Position numbers and translations under genes: made by a program
The notes under the pieces: model-generated
What the model was told of the DNA's origin: nothing
The model's input: only the letters and a program-made list of their open reading frames with translations
Database searches by the model: none
Assembly: GCA_027405735.1 (NCBI GenBank)
Contig: JAPEHQ010000013.1
Span: forward strand, 1,488,001 to 1,552,000
Direction: 5' to 3'
DNA length: 64,000 nucleotides
Source of the DNA: Mucor racemosus
Lineage: Eukaryota > Mucoromycota > Mucoromycetes > Mucorales > Mucoraceae
Shown here: positions 25,451 through 37,688 of the stretch, piece by piece
How positions within the stretch are numbered: the stretch's first letter is position 1
Layout of the letters: each line of letters opens with the position of its first letter

Positions 25451-27697
25451 ATGAGTTTGACAGTCGACACCAAGAATATCACTGTTGGTATTTTAGCTAT
25501 TATTGCCAGCAACGCAGAATTAAAGAAATCTGTCACTGTTGAAGCTGGTTCTGCTTTCTTATTCAAAGATAATAGTGTCGAATTAAAGACTATTCCTAAT
25601 GCTGTCCGTTATCTCATTCGCGCTCACAGCCTTTTAGATGAAAGCAATGCTAATAATCAAGTTGCTGCTTACATGTTAGACTTGGCTCTTGTTTCTAATG
25701 TCGACGCATTGAAGGCTCGTATTGCTTCTAAAACCACTACTTTCTTGACTGGAAATGAACCTACATTTGCTGATTTTGGTGCTTGGTGTATTTTGAGATC
25801 TGAAGGTCAAACTGATTATATTAAGGCTGTTGAGGCTACTGCTCCTGCTCAAGAAGCTATCAAGTGGGCTGCTGATTTAGCTGCTAATGCCCCCAAGGAA
25901 GCCCTTGTCATTCCCGATATTCCTGGAACTGGTTCCGATCCTTCCACTAACCCCATGGATGCTTTCAAAAACTTGATTACTGTTCAAATTGCTGCTCTCG
26001 GTAATCTTGATCCCGTCATTGTTTATCAAGCCATTGACAATCCTCGTTCTCTCGAGAATGGTGATTTAGCTATTGCTTTGCCTCGTCTTCGTCTTAAAGG
26101 TAATCCCGCTGCTATTGCAAAGGAATGGGCTGCTTCTTTCGTTCCCAATGATTACATTACCGAATCTTCTTCTGCTGGTCCTTTCTTGAATTTCCGCATC
26201 AACAAGACAGCTTTGATCAAATTGACTTTGGGCCAAGTTTCTAACAAGGTTGAAAAGTATGGTCATAACTCACTTGGTAACGGAAAGACTGTAATTGTTG
26301 AATTTTCTTCTCCCAACATTGCCAAGCCTTTCCATGCTGGTCATCTTCGTTCCACCATTATTGGTGCCTTTGTTCGTAACATTTATGATGCTAATGGCTG
26401 GAACACTATTACCATGAACTATTTGGGTGATTGGGGCAAGCAATATGGTAAGACATTTTTATAACATGTTATCATATGGAAAACTAATCAGTTATATGTA
26501 GGTCTTTTGGCTGTTGGTTTTGCTAAATATGGCTCAGAAGAGAAGCTTGTTGCTGACCCTATCAAGCATTTATATGATGTCTATGTTGCTATCAACAAGG
26601 ATGCTGGTGATGATGAAACTATTCATGATCAAGCTCGTTCTTATTTCAAAAAGATGGAGGATGGCGATGAAGAAGCTCTTGCTTTATGGCGTCGTTTCAG
26701 AGATTTATCTATTGTTAAGTATAAGGATATTTATGGCCGTCTCAACATCCATTTCGATGTTTACTCTGGTGAATCTCAAGTTGGAAAGGGTATGGCTGAA
26801 GCAATGAAATTGCTTCATGAATGTAAGTTATTGGAGGAATCCGAGGGTGCTTTGATTATCGATATGGAAAAGTATAAGCTCGGTAAAACCGTTGTTCAAA
26901 AGAAGGATGGTACAACTCTTTACTTGACTCGTGATATTGGTGCTGCTATGGAACGTTATGAAAAGTACAAGTTTGATAAGATGATTTACGTTGTCGCATC
27001 TCAACAAGATCTTCACTTGAAGCAACTTTTCAAGACTTTAGAAATGTTGAAGTTCGAATGGGCCAACAAGTTGGAACATATTAACTTTGGTATGGTTTTG
27101 GGTATGTCTACTCGTAAGGGTACTGTTGTCTTTTTGGAAGATATTTTGGAAGAAGCCAAGGAAACTATGCATGATGTTATGCGTAAGAATGAGAGAAAAT
27201 ATGCTGAAATTGCTGATCCTGAACAAGTTGCTGATGAAATTGGTATCTCTGCTGTCAAGATTCAAGATAACTCTGCTCGTCGTATCAAGAATTACGATTT
27301 CGATATGACTCGTATGTGTTCATTTGAAGGCGATACTGGACCTTACATTCAATACGCTCATGCTCGTCTTGCTTCCGTTGAGCGTAAGAGCGGTCTCGAG
27401 ATTAACCACAATGCTGATTTGAGCTTGTTGACCGAGCCTCAAGCTGTTGATGTTATTCGTACTGTCGCTCAATACCCCGACCTCATCAAGAGTTTGCTTA
27501 ACGGTTATGAACCTTGTAATGTTGTCACTTATGCATTCAAGCTGTCTCATGATATTTCTGCTTGTTTCGAAAGTCTTTGGGTCAGAGGTGCTGATCCCGC
27601 TGTCGCTGACGCTCGTTTGCTCATGTACTGGTCTGCTCGTATTACTCTCGGTAACGCCATGCGTATGTTGGGTTTGAGACCTTTGGAGCGTATGTAA
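25451..27697 (+). CDS. Arginyl-tRNA synthetase, cytosolic, with GST-like N-terminal domain
   Basis: Two exons (25451-26447, 26502-27697) give 730 residues. The class I synthetase core charges tRNA-Arg. It shows the HIGH-type signature KPFHAGHLRSTIIG, followed by NYLGDWGKQYG split by the only intron, and the ArgRS-type degenerate KMSKS equivalent GMSTRKGTVVFLEDIL. The C-terminal anticodon-binding domain ends ARITLGNAMRMLGL, normal for the family. Residues 1-150 precede the catalytic core and resemble the GST C-terminal fold found on several eukaryotic synthetases (TFLTGNEPTFADFGAW), which usually mediates assembly with other synthetases or cofactors. Budding-yeast ArgRS is about 120 residues shorter and lacks it. 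Codon use is strongly biased, as expected of a highly expressed gene. Confidence 0.95.
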
Positions 27698-28032
27698 ATT
27701 CATTCTGCTTTCTTATATAACTATATAATCTTTTCCATATTTTCTTTATTCTTTTCTCGCACATAAACTTGTCATTTTTTTTCTGTATTATTTCTCCCTT
27801 ACATACACATTTTATACAATAAAAAAAAAACGATTTTTATATACTATATTTGATGTTTGAAAAGATTGAAATTATACATTAAGCAATTTTTTCATACTCC
27901 CAGAAACATGGTTTGAACAAGGGCAAATTACGTAATAAACTTTGACATTTGGGCAACATTTCTTTTTTTTTTTTGGAAGCATTGCAATTTTTATATTTTA
28001 TTTTTGGGTACGTTATTAATACATTGTACGTA
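27698..28032. other. Convergent 3' flanks of ArgRS and TM9 genes
   Basis: A 335-bp AT-rich spacer between two convergent genes. AATAAAA-like signals at about 27820 would serve ArgRS. No other feature was seen. Confidence 0.5.
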
Positions 28033-30073
28033 TTAATCTACCTTGATGCTTGAGAATATCTTTCTTAAAAAGTAAAGGCATGCTAAATAACCAATTGAAC
28101 CTAAGAAATTGAAATTATATTAGTACAAATAATATAAATGCAAACATCATTCTTTATTTATATATATATATATACCTGTCATGATTGATAATAACACACT
28201 GATCATGGAAGAATAGCCGAAATAAAGTACTGTGCTTGAGAATGTATTGATATTCAGTTTTGTAAAGTAATACAAGAAGGAATAAATGTAAACATAGAAT
28301 CCAGTGGCTCCGGCTGTCAAGAAGGAACGCCATGACCAGTGATAATCTTCATTGCATAAATGGAAATAACACATCAAGATAGCAACTTGAGAACAGGTCA
28401 TGATCAAAACTCCATATACCAAAAACATAAAACCAATACCATAGTAAATACGATGGAACCAAATAGAGTTCATGATAAAATACAATTCAATGAAAATAGC
28501 ACCAAATGGTAAAATACCACCCATAAGAATTGAGGGCAATGAACGCATGTATAATGGTTGATCTGGGATTTGACGTGGGATTTGGTTCACTCGGACAGGG
28601 TTTTCAATACGGGGTTGACGAAGACCATAGTAAGAGCCAGCAATACTTAATGGGAAACTGATAATAAGCCAAAGACAAACCATGGCCATCATTGTACCAA
28701 AAGGAACAGCACCTGAAGATTGATTGTATACCAAGAAAAAGTTGAGGCCTACTAAACCGCCTAATAAGGTACCAGGTAAAAGTGTGGCTGTCAAGATCAT
28801 GTTGAGTTTCCAACTTTCACCGCCATTCATCTTATAAATACGTGCTGATGTATAACCGGATGTACAACTAAATACCATGAAAAATAAGAGCATCATTGTA
28901 GATAAGGATCCTCTATTAGAAGGACTCAAGAAACCAAGAACAGCAAAAACTAGAGTTAAACCTGTCATCACAACTAATTGAACACCACTGCCAGCTAATA
29001 CAGACAATAACATGGGACGATTAGGAGGTCTAAAAACATCTCCATGTACTAATTTCCATCCATAATCATCTTGAACAGATTCTTGATCGACAGCATTGTA
29101 GCGACTGATGTCTTTATGCAAGGCGCGTAACAAGATCATAGAAACCATACCTGTCAAGAACATGACAATGATAATCGAATTGATCAGTGAGAACCAATGA
29201 ATAGAAGGATCTAAAACATGTAAATAACCATCCCATCTTGTAGCCCAAACAGTATCAGAAGGCTATCATATATTTGATTAATATATAGTGTTGGTTGTAG
29301 ATATCTATACTTACAATCCATTTTACAGAATAGGTATAAGTAACACCCATTCTACCATCTGCAACCAAATGAAGGCTGTTTTGGCTTGAACAGTTATCTT
29401 CGTCAGTGTATTTACTCGAGGGAACAACAGATACACCAACAACTCGAGATAAGCCTGTAGATGTAATGTGATAATGGATAGTAAAATCGAAATGGTTGTT
29501 GATGTATGGCACTTTGTTAATCACAGAACCCATTTTAAATCCAATTGTGTAGTATTTTTCTTCTGTACTAGGGTCAATTTCCTCAGTAGCAGCTGGTAAG
29601 CCATCTACAGCCCAATTATGTGCGTATCCTTCAACGATACGTTCATTAATAAATCTAACATCATCGCCAGGAATACTGCCTGTAGAACACAACTTTTTGC
29701 AGGTCTCGTCTTCTTGCATTTTCAACTAAATAAAAGTTTAATTTATTAATATACATACACATATCGAAACTCTAATAACAGACATTACCTCAAATGGAGA
29801 GTTGAAGATTCTATCACCAAACAAAACAGAGCCAATGCTTTCAGCTTGCTTTTGAGTGCCATTTTTAGGTGTACAGAAATGAAATTGTGGATTATAATAA
29901 TCTAATGAAACAATAGATTCAACTTCTTGATTACCAGTTGGTGTAAGTGAGTTTACGTTCAAAGTAACTAATTCACCAGCCTTATAATCATGAGGAGCAA
30001 CTCCCGGTAGATAAAAAGCACTTGCAAATGGTGCGGCTACTAGCGAAAGTACTGCAGCTGTCCTAAGCTTCAT
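28033..30073 (-). CDS. Transmembrane 9 superfamily (nonaspanin) protein
   Basis: Four exons (30073-29789, 29725-29315, 29262-28176, 28100-28033) give 616 residues. A signal peptide (about 1-19, ending FASA) is followed by YLPGVAPHDYKAGE, the characteristic start of mature TM9 proteins. A lumenal domain runs to about residue 250 (with CTPK and CKKLC cysteines), and nine hydrophobic segments follow. The HGDVFRPP motif after the first membrane helix and the GSYYGLRQP motif are family signatures. The last exon encodes the end IKVD, a KxD-type C-terminal signal known to bind COPI and hold TM9 proteins in the Golgi/endosomes. TM9 proteins are associated with membrane-protein sorting and adhesion. 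The 75-nt last intron contains a (TA)n run. The initiator was chosen because it gives the signal peptide directly. Confidence 0.95.
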
Positions 30074-31485
30074 GTCTATAAGAATATGAAAAAGATAAAG
30101 AAAAAGAGCTGAAATATAATCCTGAAACTTAAAACAAGGTACGAAACTATTAGTCGGAACACTCGGCTTAGACTCACTTGGCTTTTGTGGAAAATGGGCT
30201 TCCATGAATAGTCCTAAAAAGGCTTTCACCAGTGATTAAAATACGTCATAAATGAGCATCTTTAGGAAGTATTTGCTTGATTTCATTTCAATAAGTTCAA
30301 GCAAAAAAAAAAAAAAAGAAACAATGATTTTGATTATCCATAAATATAGTAAATTATAATTTAATAATCTAAAATAATGTTTTTTTTCAGGGAGAGGAAC
30401 CATCGTCGATCATTTTGTCTATCATGGCTTATATGTTTTTCCGTCTAAAAATAGTTAAACATTAATAAATACTGATATGTGATCAATGGAAAAAAACAGC
30501 GTTCTAAATAAGAGGACAATTCAAATTTCTTATCAGATGGAAGCCCTTAGTAATTGTTTTCCGAATAATATATAATTCAATCTGAGCATCTAGATCTGAT
30601 AAAAACACGTACAGAACTAGGGATGATTATTTTTTATCAAATACTACTGAAATACACAGACAATTTCATTATCATTTGCAATGAAAGCTCAACAATATCT
30701 CTCGTAATTTAAGCATATTGCTTTTTATTAGAACAACAGATCATATGTAATACATATCATGGCTTAATTATATCTGATTATAATCGAGAAAAGAGAATGA
30801 AAGTAAATAACGTCCTGTTATAAACATTGTTTACTCAGTATATCTATTATTTTATGGTTTTTTCTTACATTACAGTATGTGTATAAATTGCAAATATTTT
30901 AATGTGAGTTATAATTATAGAACTGACGCCAAAAGTATCCTTATCATGTCATATACAATCAATTCATGATAGACATGAAATTAACTTAATGAACAGACTC
31001 TTTAAAATACTATATACAATTCTAACTATGCATCATATTATTGAGCGATAGCTTTGTTTAAAAAAAAAAGCTTCAAATTACATACAAGAGCAGGGACATT
31101 TGCACCGAACCCGTATAAATAGTACAGATAAAGGCACGATAAACCAGTGTAACTATGTCATTTTTGAAACCTTGTTTTACTTAACAAAACCAATTTCTCT
31201 CTCCTTTCTAATGCATTTAACTGCCTGTATTTAGTATGACAATAATGCAAGATGTCCATTTTGAATGATTGCTATATTGATTCTGATCATGTACCTGCAT
31301 TAGACTACATATTTTTTCGAATAAGTCATTTAAATTCTGAAAATGAGCAGATGCGTTACCTTATATATAAATTACCGACCAATCTTCCTTTCAAATGGAA
31401 TTAATATCATATCATTGCGACTTGTTAAAATTTACCAACTGCATTATTCTGCCTTCTTCTGAAAGTATTATGCTTGGCTCGAAAA
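30074..31485. other. Intergenic region upstream of TM9 gene
   Basis: About 1.4 kb of AT-rich DNA between the TM9 promoter and R1 copy 4. No gene, RNA or element was recognised. Confidence 0.5.
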
Positions 31486-31489
31486 AGTC

Positions 31490-33400
31490 GAAAATAGATG
31501 AAATTTACTGCTTTTCCCTTAAAAACTGGGTCTCATTTTTCATCCCTGCTCTACTTTCTGTTTTCACTAAATAACACGAAGAACAAATTATATGCCAATG
31601 TACCTGAGATGCTCACCTTTAATCTAAAAACAAGTACTCGGAAATATCCTACTTTTTACAGTTGGTATTAATTTTTCAGTGCTAAGGTTTCAGATTTTTA
31701 CGCGTATTTCACTGCTAAAGGATTGAAAACTTTGAGACTTCATATCTCTACAAAAAATTAAGCTATGCTAGGTCTTTTTATTAATAAAACTTACTTGTCT
31801 TGGAGCGCTCTATAACATATTTTAGTATGAAAAAATTCTGCGCACTTTTATTTTTTCTCATTTTTTTTGACATTTTTGTAGTAGATTTCAAAATATTTGC
31901 TAAATTGAGCAACGCTTTTTTCACATTCATGTCATTGAGCTTGTTGAGCTCTCTTGGAATCAATTTAGTTTTTATCAAAATATTAATTTTTCGTGGAGAT
32001 ATCCTCAAAAATGTGTACAAAAAAATATCTTCGTTTCTAGCCTCCATTTTTCCCTTGTATACCCTCATCCCAAACTCTGAATTTGAAAAAAAAATCGACA
32101 AAAAGTTTGTTTTCTCTGCGAAATATGCAGCTAAAAGGTTCAAAAATGGCTCAATCGATAGATATATTTATTTTATATTATTTTTGTTAATTATTTTTGA
32201 AACCTGCTTATAAAAAGTGATTTGCATCTTCAAAAAACCTCCAAAATTTCAATCGCATTTTACGCAAAATTTAATGTATAACATTTGTATGAATTTTGTT
32301 TAGATAGATGCAATATCCAAAACTGCACAAAAACTACTTAATACACTGGGTCGACTTACTTTGCAGTTCATGAGCCATTAAACGACTTTGTTTTTTGAAT
32401 CTGCAGTGGAATTACATACTAAAAACGCTTGATAAAATAAAACAACCTAAATTTCAAGTGTCGCTCATAAAATATGATGCCACTTGAAATGTGAACAACG
32501 ATAATAAACAAATGCTTCAATTGAACACAATAACAAACGCATGCTAAAAATATGAAATACCCTTTTTGAACCATACATGTCGTGTAGATGATAGCACCCT
32601 TGATCACGGCGCAATCAATTACACAAATGACATATATATCAAAACAGGATTCTATCCAAATCAATAATGATAATAAACAAAGATATCAATTTAGTCAACT
32701 ACTCATCTATATCGTAGTTGCACTATCAATATAAATAAGATTCAAGCATATAAAAACTACCCCTTAAAAATCAAGGTTACATAAAATAGATATAACAGAA
32801 ATAAACAAAAACAACCATTTCCCAAAAGGTCGATATTGTCACACTTGACATACAATCCCTTATGGTCAATGCTCTATACAATTTACCCCTTAAAATATCA
32901 AATCAATAACAATGTACTCAAAACTGGAAGATTACTAAATATACATCCATTCAAGTCTGATGGTATCCAAGTTCTCCAAATCACTATAAATACCCTCATA
33001 CTTTTCAATTATTTTAACTCTTCAGAAATCTTTTGTAATAAAAACTTTAGCTGATTATAATTGTATTTCTACTGCTTTTATTTTTATATTTTTTTTATTT
33101 TAGTAAATTAACATCGTAATTTACTGCAGAATCATTTTTCGATCATTTTTTTGCAAATCGAATTTGGAACTCAGTTACCATAGGTTTTAAGCAAGCTGCA
33201 CATAATATGAGCTGTTTTTTTGATTTTCTCGACAAAGAATCAACATTTTTCATTGAAATAAAAAATGCAGAGTAGCTTTCAATTGGATCTGTTTTGTAAA
33301 TATAAAAAAATCAATACCTCAATTATAACGTTTAAAATTCACAATCAATTTTTGGTTAAATATTGGTCAACGTTAGATTAACTCGCTTGTATTCTGATAT
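31490..33400 (+). repeat. Dispersed repeat R1, copy 4 (interrupted by 727-bp element)
   Basis: R1 homology runs from about 31490 to 32401 and resumes at 33129 with GAATCATTTTTCGATC. The gap is exactly the 727-bp TIR element. The central block is open on both strands for 120 and 137 codons. Confidence 0.75.
32402..33128. mobile_element. Non-autonomous 727-bp TIR element, copy 1
   Basis: The element begins TGCAGTGGAATTAC and ends GTAATTTACTGCA, giving imperfect terminal inverted repeats of about 13 bp. It is flanked by GAATC (32397-32401 and 33129-33133) within R1. The copy at 37689-38414 is in opposite orientation and, in the comparison I could make by eye, differs by a single A indel. Two short open frames (81 and 72 codons) are identical in both copies but show no transposase features. 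Confidence 0.85.
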
Positions 33401-33419
33401 TCTTTGTGGAATATGTATA

Positions 33420-33914
33420 TATTTATTCACTATATTGATCTCCATTTCATCTGATTCTCAATTAAAGTATAGCTGGCATAAATAGACATTATACCACTAC
33501 TAAATGATATATGCTGATTCATACTAACTACCAATATAAATTCTCTAGCGAGCTTCGATCCTAGCTGCTTATTATAGTTAAAGGTCAATCAAAATAATGT
33601 GGATCTAATAACACCATTATGATCAAGGACCCATTAACTCTATGAATACATCGATTAGTTACTATCAAGACTTATATCTGGCAAGAAGGGGTATATATTA
33701 TCGGCCATTACATATAGACCTAGGAATGTTTACCTAATTTTTCTGATGAAAACTATATAAAGAGGACATTTATTTATTACAAAAGTCCTCAGGTAGAATT
33801 TAACTTGATAATCAAACCCTAAATATTATCTAATCGAATTCCTATTGCTTTTTTATACTTTTTTTCCGCGAATATCTCTACCTATTCCACATTCTTCTTT
33901 TCTTTTGGGATGGA
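33420..33914. other. Unassigned AT-rich spacer
   Basis: Contains an ACTATATAAAGAGG TATA-like stretch near 33748 and could include a further LTR, but I found no termini or second copy. No gene seen. Confidence 0.4.
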
Positions 33915-34453
33915 TGTTTTATTCCACAAAGTACCATACGGTATCACCTTCTATAGTAACAATACATCTTACAATCTATTGACTACGACATGTATTAAAA
34001 TGCAAAGTCTTGATATCGGATATAAAAATTCCTAGCGTACTAATATATAAGTTTATCTAGCAATTACCAAGAACGCTTGGACCTCAATTATGACACGATA
34101 TTATTTCATCCTAGCGGTTAATCAATCAAGTAGCTATCAAATCAACATCCAAGTACATTTAGCGCAGCATTGAAACAAGACAACTCACAAGCTCTGCAAG
34201 TACAGTTAAATTATGATTGATTTATTTCAATCCATAGATTACTATCAAACAGATCTAATGGTTCAATAATGCCTTAAATCACATCTCAGGATCTCAATGT
34301 CAAATCAATATAAAAGGCCATATTTTTATGTCTAAATAAACAATATCTTGTTATTATATACAGTTGAAGGACTGATTCATTACTTATTCTTTTTTAATTG
34401 TATTCTTTTTTAAGTATTATTTATCAAACCTGAAAATATACGACTATACGACA
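33915..34453 (-). mobile_element. Solo LTR, family A, copy 2
   Basis: The reverse complement matches copy 1 over its length and ends in TGT/ACA at both sides. A short internal duplication (TCGTATAG) lies at its TGTCG end. The flanking pentamers (ATGGA and TACAT) do not match, so this copy may have recombined with another. Confidence 0.75.
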
Positions 34454-35979
34454 TACATGTTTTTTCTATTATTTATTTGGAAATGAATTATTAATTGTTA
34501 ATGTTAAGGCGCGTTATAATATCTTTTTCGAGCAAAAAAAGCATCCAGGACTTAATCATTTTGTTCCATTATCTACGTTATAATCAATGCTTCTTTGGTC
34601 TAAAGTCGATATCTACCTGGAGAAAATTGGTGATTATAAAAGTATATATAGCATTGACTTGATTTAAATGAATGAATAAACTCTTGTTAATCTATTTAAT
34701 TTCTAAAAAGTATTGTTTCTATTTAGTGGCCAACAGCTAAGAAGAGAAAAACAAGATGTTGTCTTGTATCTTGTATACCACTATCAACTATCAAAGATAC
34801 ACCATAATTATTAATTATTAGCTTGTTAATTGATTTTACTAATAGATCAGTTTCTATAGGTCAAAAGTAAAGGTGTATTCAGTTCAAAGCGCTTAAAATA
34901 ATTCAATTACTATGTTAATTTAAATGGTTTATCATCTCTTGCTCATTCAATTGCTACAGTATATTTGATTTTAATATTTCGTTTATACTGTTACATCGAC
35001 TTGTTCGTCCATTAGAGTTAACTCACTATCCTTGATTAGCGTATCTATAATAACAGTTCATTATTAGCTCATGGTGGTATGCAAAACTATTAAAAGGGGT
35101 CGTCTAATCTCAAATTTATCTAATTCAACTGTTGATGCTAAACTAGCATCAAATTAATTGTGTTGACTCGCAATAAAGTAAGGCATTTTGTCAAATACGA
35201 TGTTGTCGTTCAATGTATTTCAGTTAAATTGAATAGATAGAGATATGGTTGTTCATCATGCAGAGATCTATGAATGTGAGAAATACCTCAGTTCTATGAA
35301 CACAATAAAATGATCCAAATTGTGATGCTTTGTCGACCGTCGACCTGTAGAAAAATTTTTGTGAGGATACCTGGTGGCTCAAGTGTAATTTAGGCATTCA
35401 ATTGTCAAATGTATCGAATCAAGATAAATTTGATTGATTCATATAACGGATAATAAATGCAATGTTATTTAATGAAGGAGGGGTGAATGTAAATGTATAA
35501 AAAAGCAAAGCTTACTTTAAATGAAAGTACTAATAATTATTCTGCTCAACATCAATAGATTCAAAAGGCATTAGTTAAGAGCAATTATTACTAGAAAACC
35601 CTTGAACCGTTTATTCTTTTTTTTTTTTGATATGACTAAATATTAACAAATCAGAGAAAATACAACTGGTAAAAAACTGATATCCAATGTATATCGAGGT
35701 CAAGGTTGATAAAAAGTGCATTTATCGTGCAGTGGATATCGCAGCATTTTAATGGATAGAAATTACAGGACCAAGATGTTGTGTTTGCTTCAGGATTTTT
35801 AAAAAGATTTAAAAGTATACTTCATCAAACTTACTTAGATGTTCAATACTCACCATATACTACTATTCGTATCATCTTGTCTTTATTTAATAGCTGTATT
35901 ATTAAAAATCAAGCTTTTTATAGCTCGTAACAATGACAATGAGATGTTTCTGATTTGAAATTGACATTTATCATAAGGC

Positions 35980-36187
35980 AGGTTAATGATACATTTGATA
36001 CTACTGAAGATGGAACAAGTTCATTTAATTTATGGAATTTGAATGAAAATATTGAGGAACCATTGTAAGTAGAACTTACGTTGGTCCTGGTAAAGCATGG
36101 AATAAATTGGCTTGGGACAAAGAGAGTAAAAAGGTGGCAATAGGTTCCAGTGATGATGGCCATGTTTATGTTTATGATATTGGGCAG
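35980..36187 (+). pseudogene. Cytoplasmic dynein intermediate-chain fragment in R2, copy 2
   Basis: The best preserved copy. It reads FNLWNLNEN, then after a one-base deletion YVGPGKAWNKLAWDKESKK and VAIGSSDDGHVYVYDIG. This is the C-terminal WD40 segment of the dynein intermediate chain family (DLWNLNxDTE...ALNKLAWDKxGxxxAIGSSDGHVYVYDIGE in fungi, from memory of the family pattern). The frameshift between the two halves comes from a lost T relative to copies 1 and 3. Confidence 0.65.
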
Positions 36188-37077
36188 ATAAAACTAAAAC
36201 GCAATGTGAATTACCTCTACCGCAATAATTATAGAGTAAGACTATATTACCATCAAATGAACTATCACACAATATTAACATGTATAAAGGTTTACAGTAA
36301 TAAGCTTAAATCAAGTAGATACAGCATCATAAATTTTTGAAAAAATTTTCAAGTATTATAAAATCTCTTATTTTTAAGACTTACAAGGCTTATAAGCGGG
36401 ATATTAATTTCGAAAATTATTCTTGTCCAGATCATCAATTTTGACATTTTTTAATTTTTTTTTTCTGATTTTGTAAATTTAGAGTTAATTATACTACCAA
36501 TTATAAAAACAAAAAATATACACATATGCAGAATTTAACTCTCTATTTGCTCAATAAAAGATAATAAACATTTTTATTGCAAAATATTACATGAAAATCC
36601 TTTAATCAAAAATCCGTTTTTGGGGCAAAAGTACAAATTTTTATAACTCAACATTCAATATTAAGTTTTTATAAAATGTGTATTAGTCATGGCTACAATT
36701 TTCTCTCACAATGTAGTATATTTAAACGTTGATTTTGGTACCAAAATTTGATTTTTCTATTTTTTGATAAAAATCATGAGTGTTGGTAAGGCTAAAATGA
36801 GTCCCGAAAATGTCCGCTACAAAGTCTGAATTTTCAGACTGCACATGGTTAAATATAAGAAAAGTTAAAAAAAAAGAAACGCTTTTTTATTTGAAACTTA
36901 GATATATCATAGTATAACAGACTTAGTGGTTCAATCTTGCTATGCTCAATTACGGTGTTGCTCTACCGGCTCGCGTTTGCAATTTTTTAACGAATCTATG
37001 ATATGACAGACGGTTTTTCTGGTAGAAAAATGTATTTTTCTATGATAACAATTATTGTCTATTTTGTTTGTTTATGA

Positions 37078-37153
37078 TAGGGATGTTGTTGTCGACGAGC
37101 CGAGCTTGTACTAATAAATTTGGCTGGCAAAACCTGGCTCGACAGCAACTTTA
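37078..37153. mobile_element. Mini-hAT-like MITE, copy 2
   Basis: A 76-bp element TAGGGATGTTGTTGTCGACG...GGCTCGACAGCAACTTTA, flanked by exact 8-bp repeats GTTTATGA (37070-37077 and 37154-37161). The empty site is visible in R2 copy 3. The TIRs pair as GTCGACGAGCC / GGCTCGAC. Confidence 0.75.
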
Positions 37154-37688
37154 GTTTATGATTCATGCGCCGTAATGCTGCTTTTACATTGGCTAAAATG
37201 TGCAATTTAGCAGGGTTTTAAATGCGCTAAATAATGTAAAGTCTTGAAAACCCCTTTCTACGTGTGTTCTTTCTTTTTGTTTTTATATTTCATGAATATA
37301 TTCACTGTTTGATAAGGCATATCAAACTATCAAGCTGATATTTTTTTCTTTTATCCAAATACGCATGCTAACATAAGGGACTAATATCTTCAATATAGGT
37401 AGCAGTCGTTATATTAGAGACTGATAATTTTATTTAACCGCATTCTAAGATCAAATACCATTATTTATTACTGTATTGTTGGACATATTTCTTGATTACC
37501 AGATCAAATCAAAAGCAATGATATTTATATCTAATCAATAAAAAAGTAGAACTAGTTACAAACCCACGAAATGTACCAGAAAAGTGATGAAATTTCAATT
37601 GATATAGAAAAAAAGAATAATCTAATATCTTGCCTAATAACCATAGTCTTGATTGTAGCTATACTTGAAAACAAATCTTTTTACAGCT

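Noticed and set aside
31800..32213. 137-codon frame in R1 copy 4
   Set aside because: It is part of the repeat, has no known domain, and the opposite strand is equally open; kept only as a repeat observation.
32836..33054. Open frames of 72 and 81 codons identical in the two 727-bp copies
   Set aside because: Identity reflects recent duplication of the element; there is no transposase motif and no sign of coding constraint.
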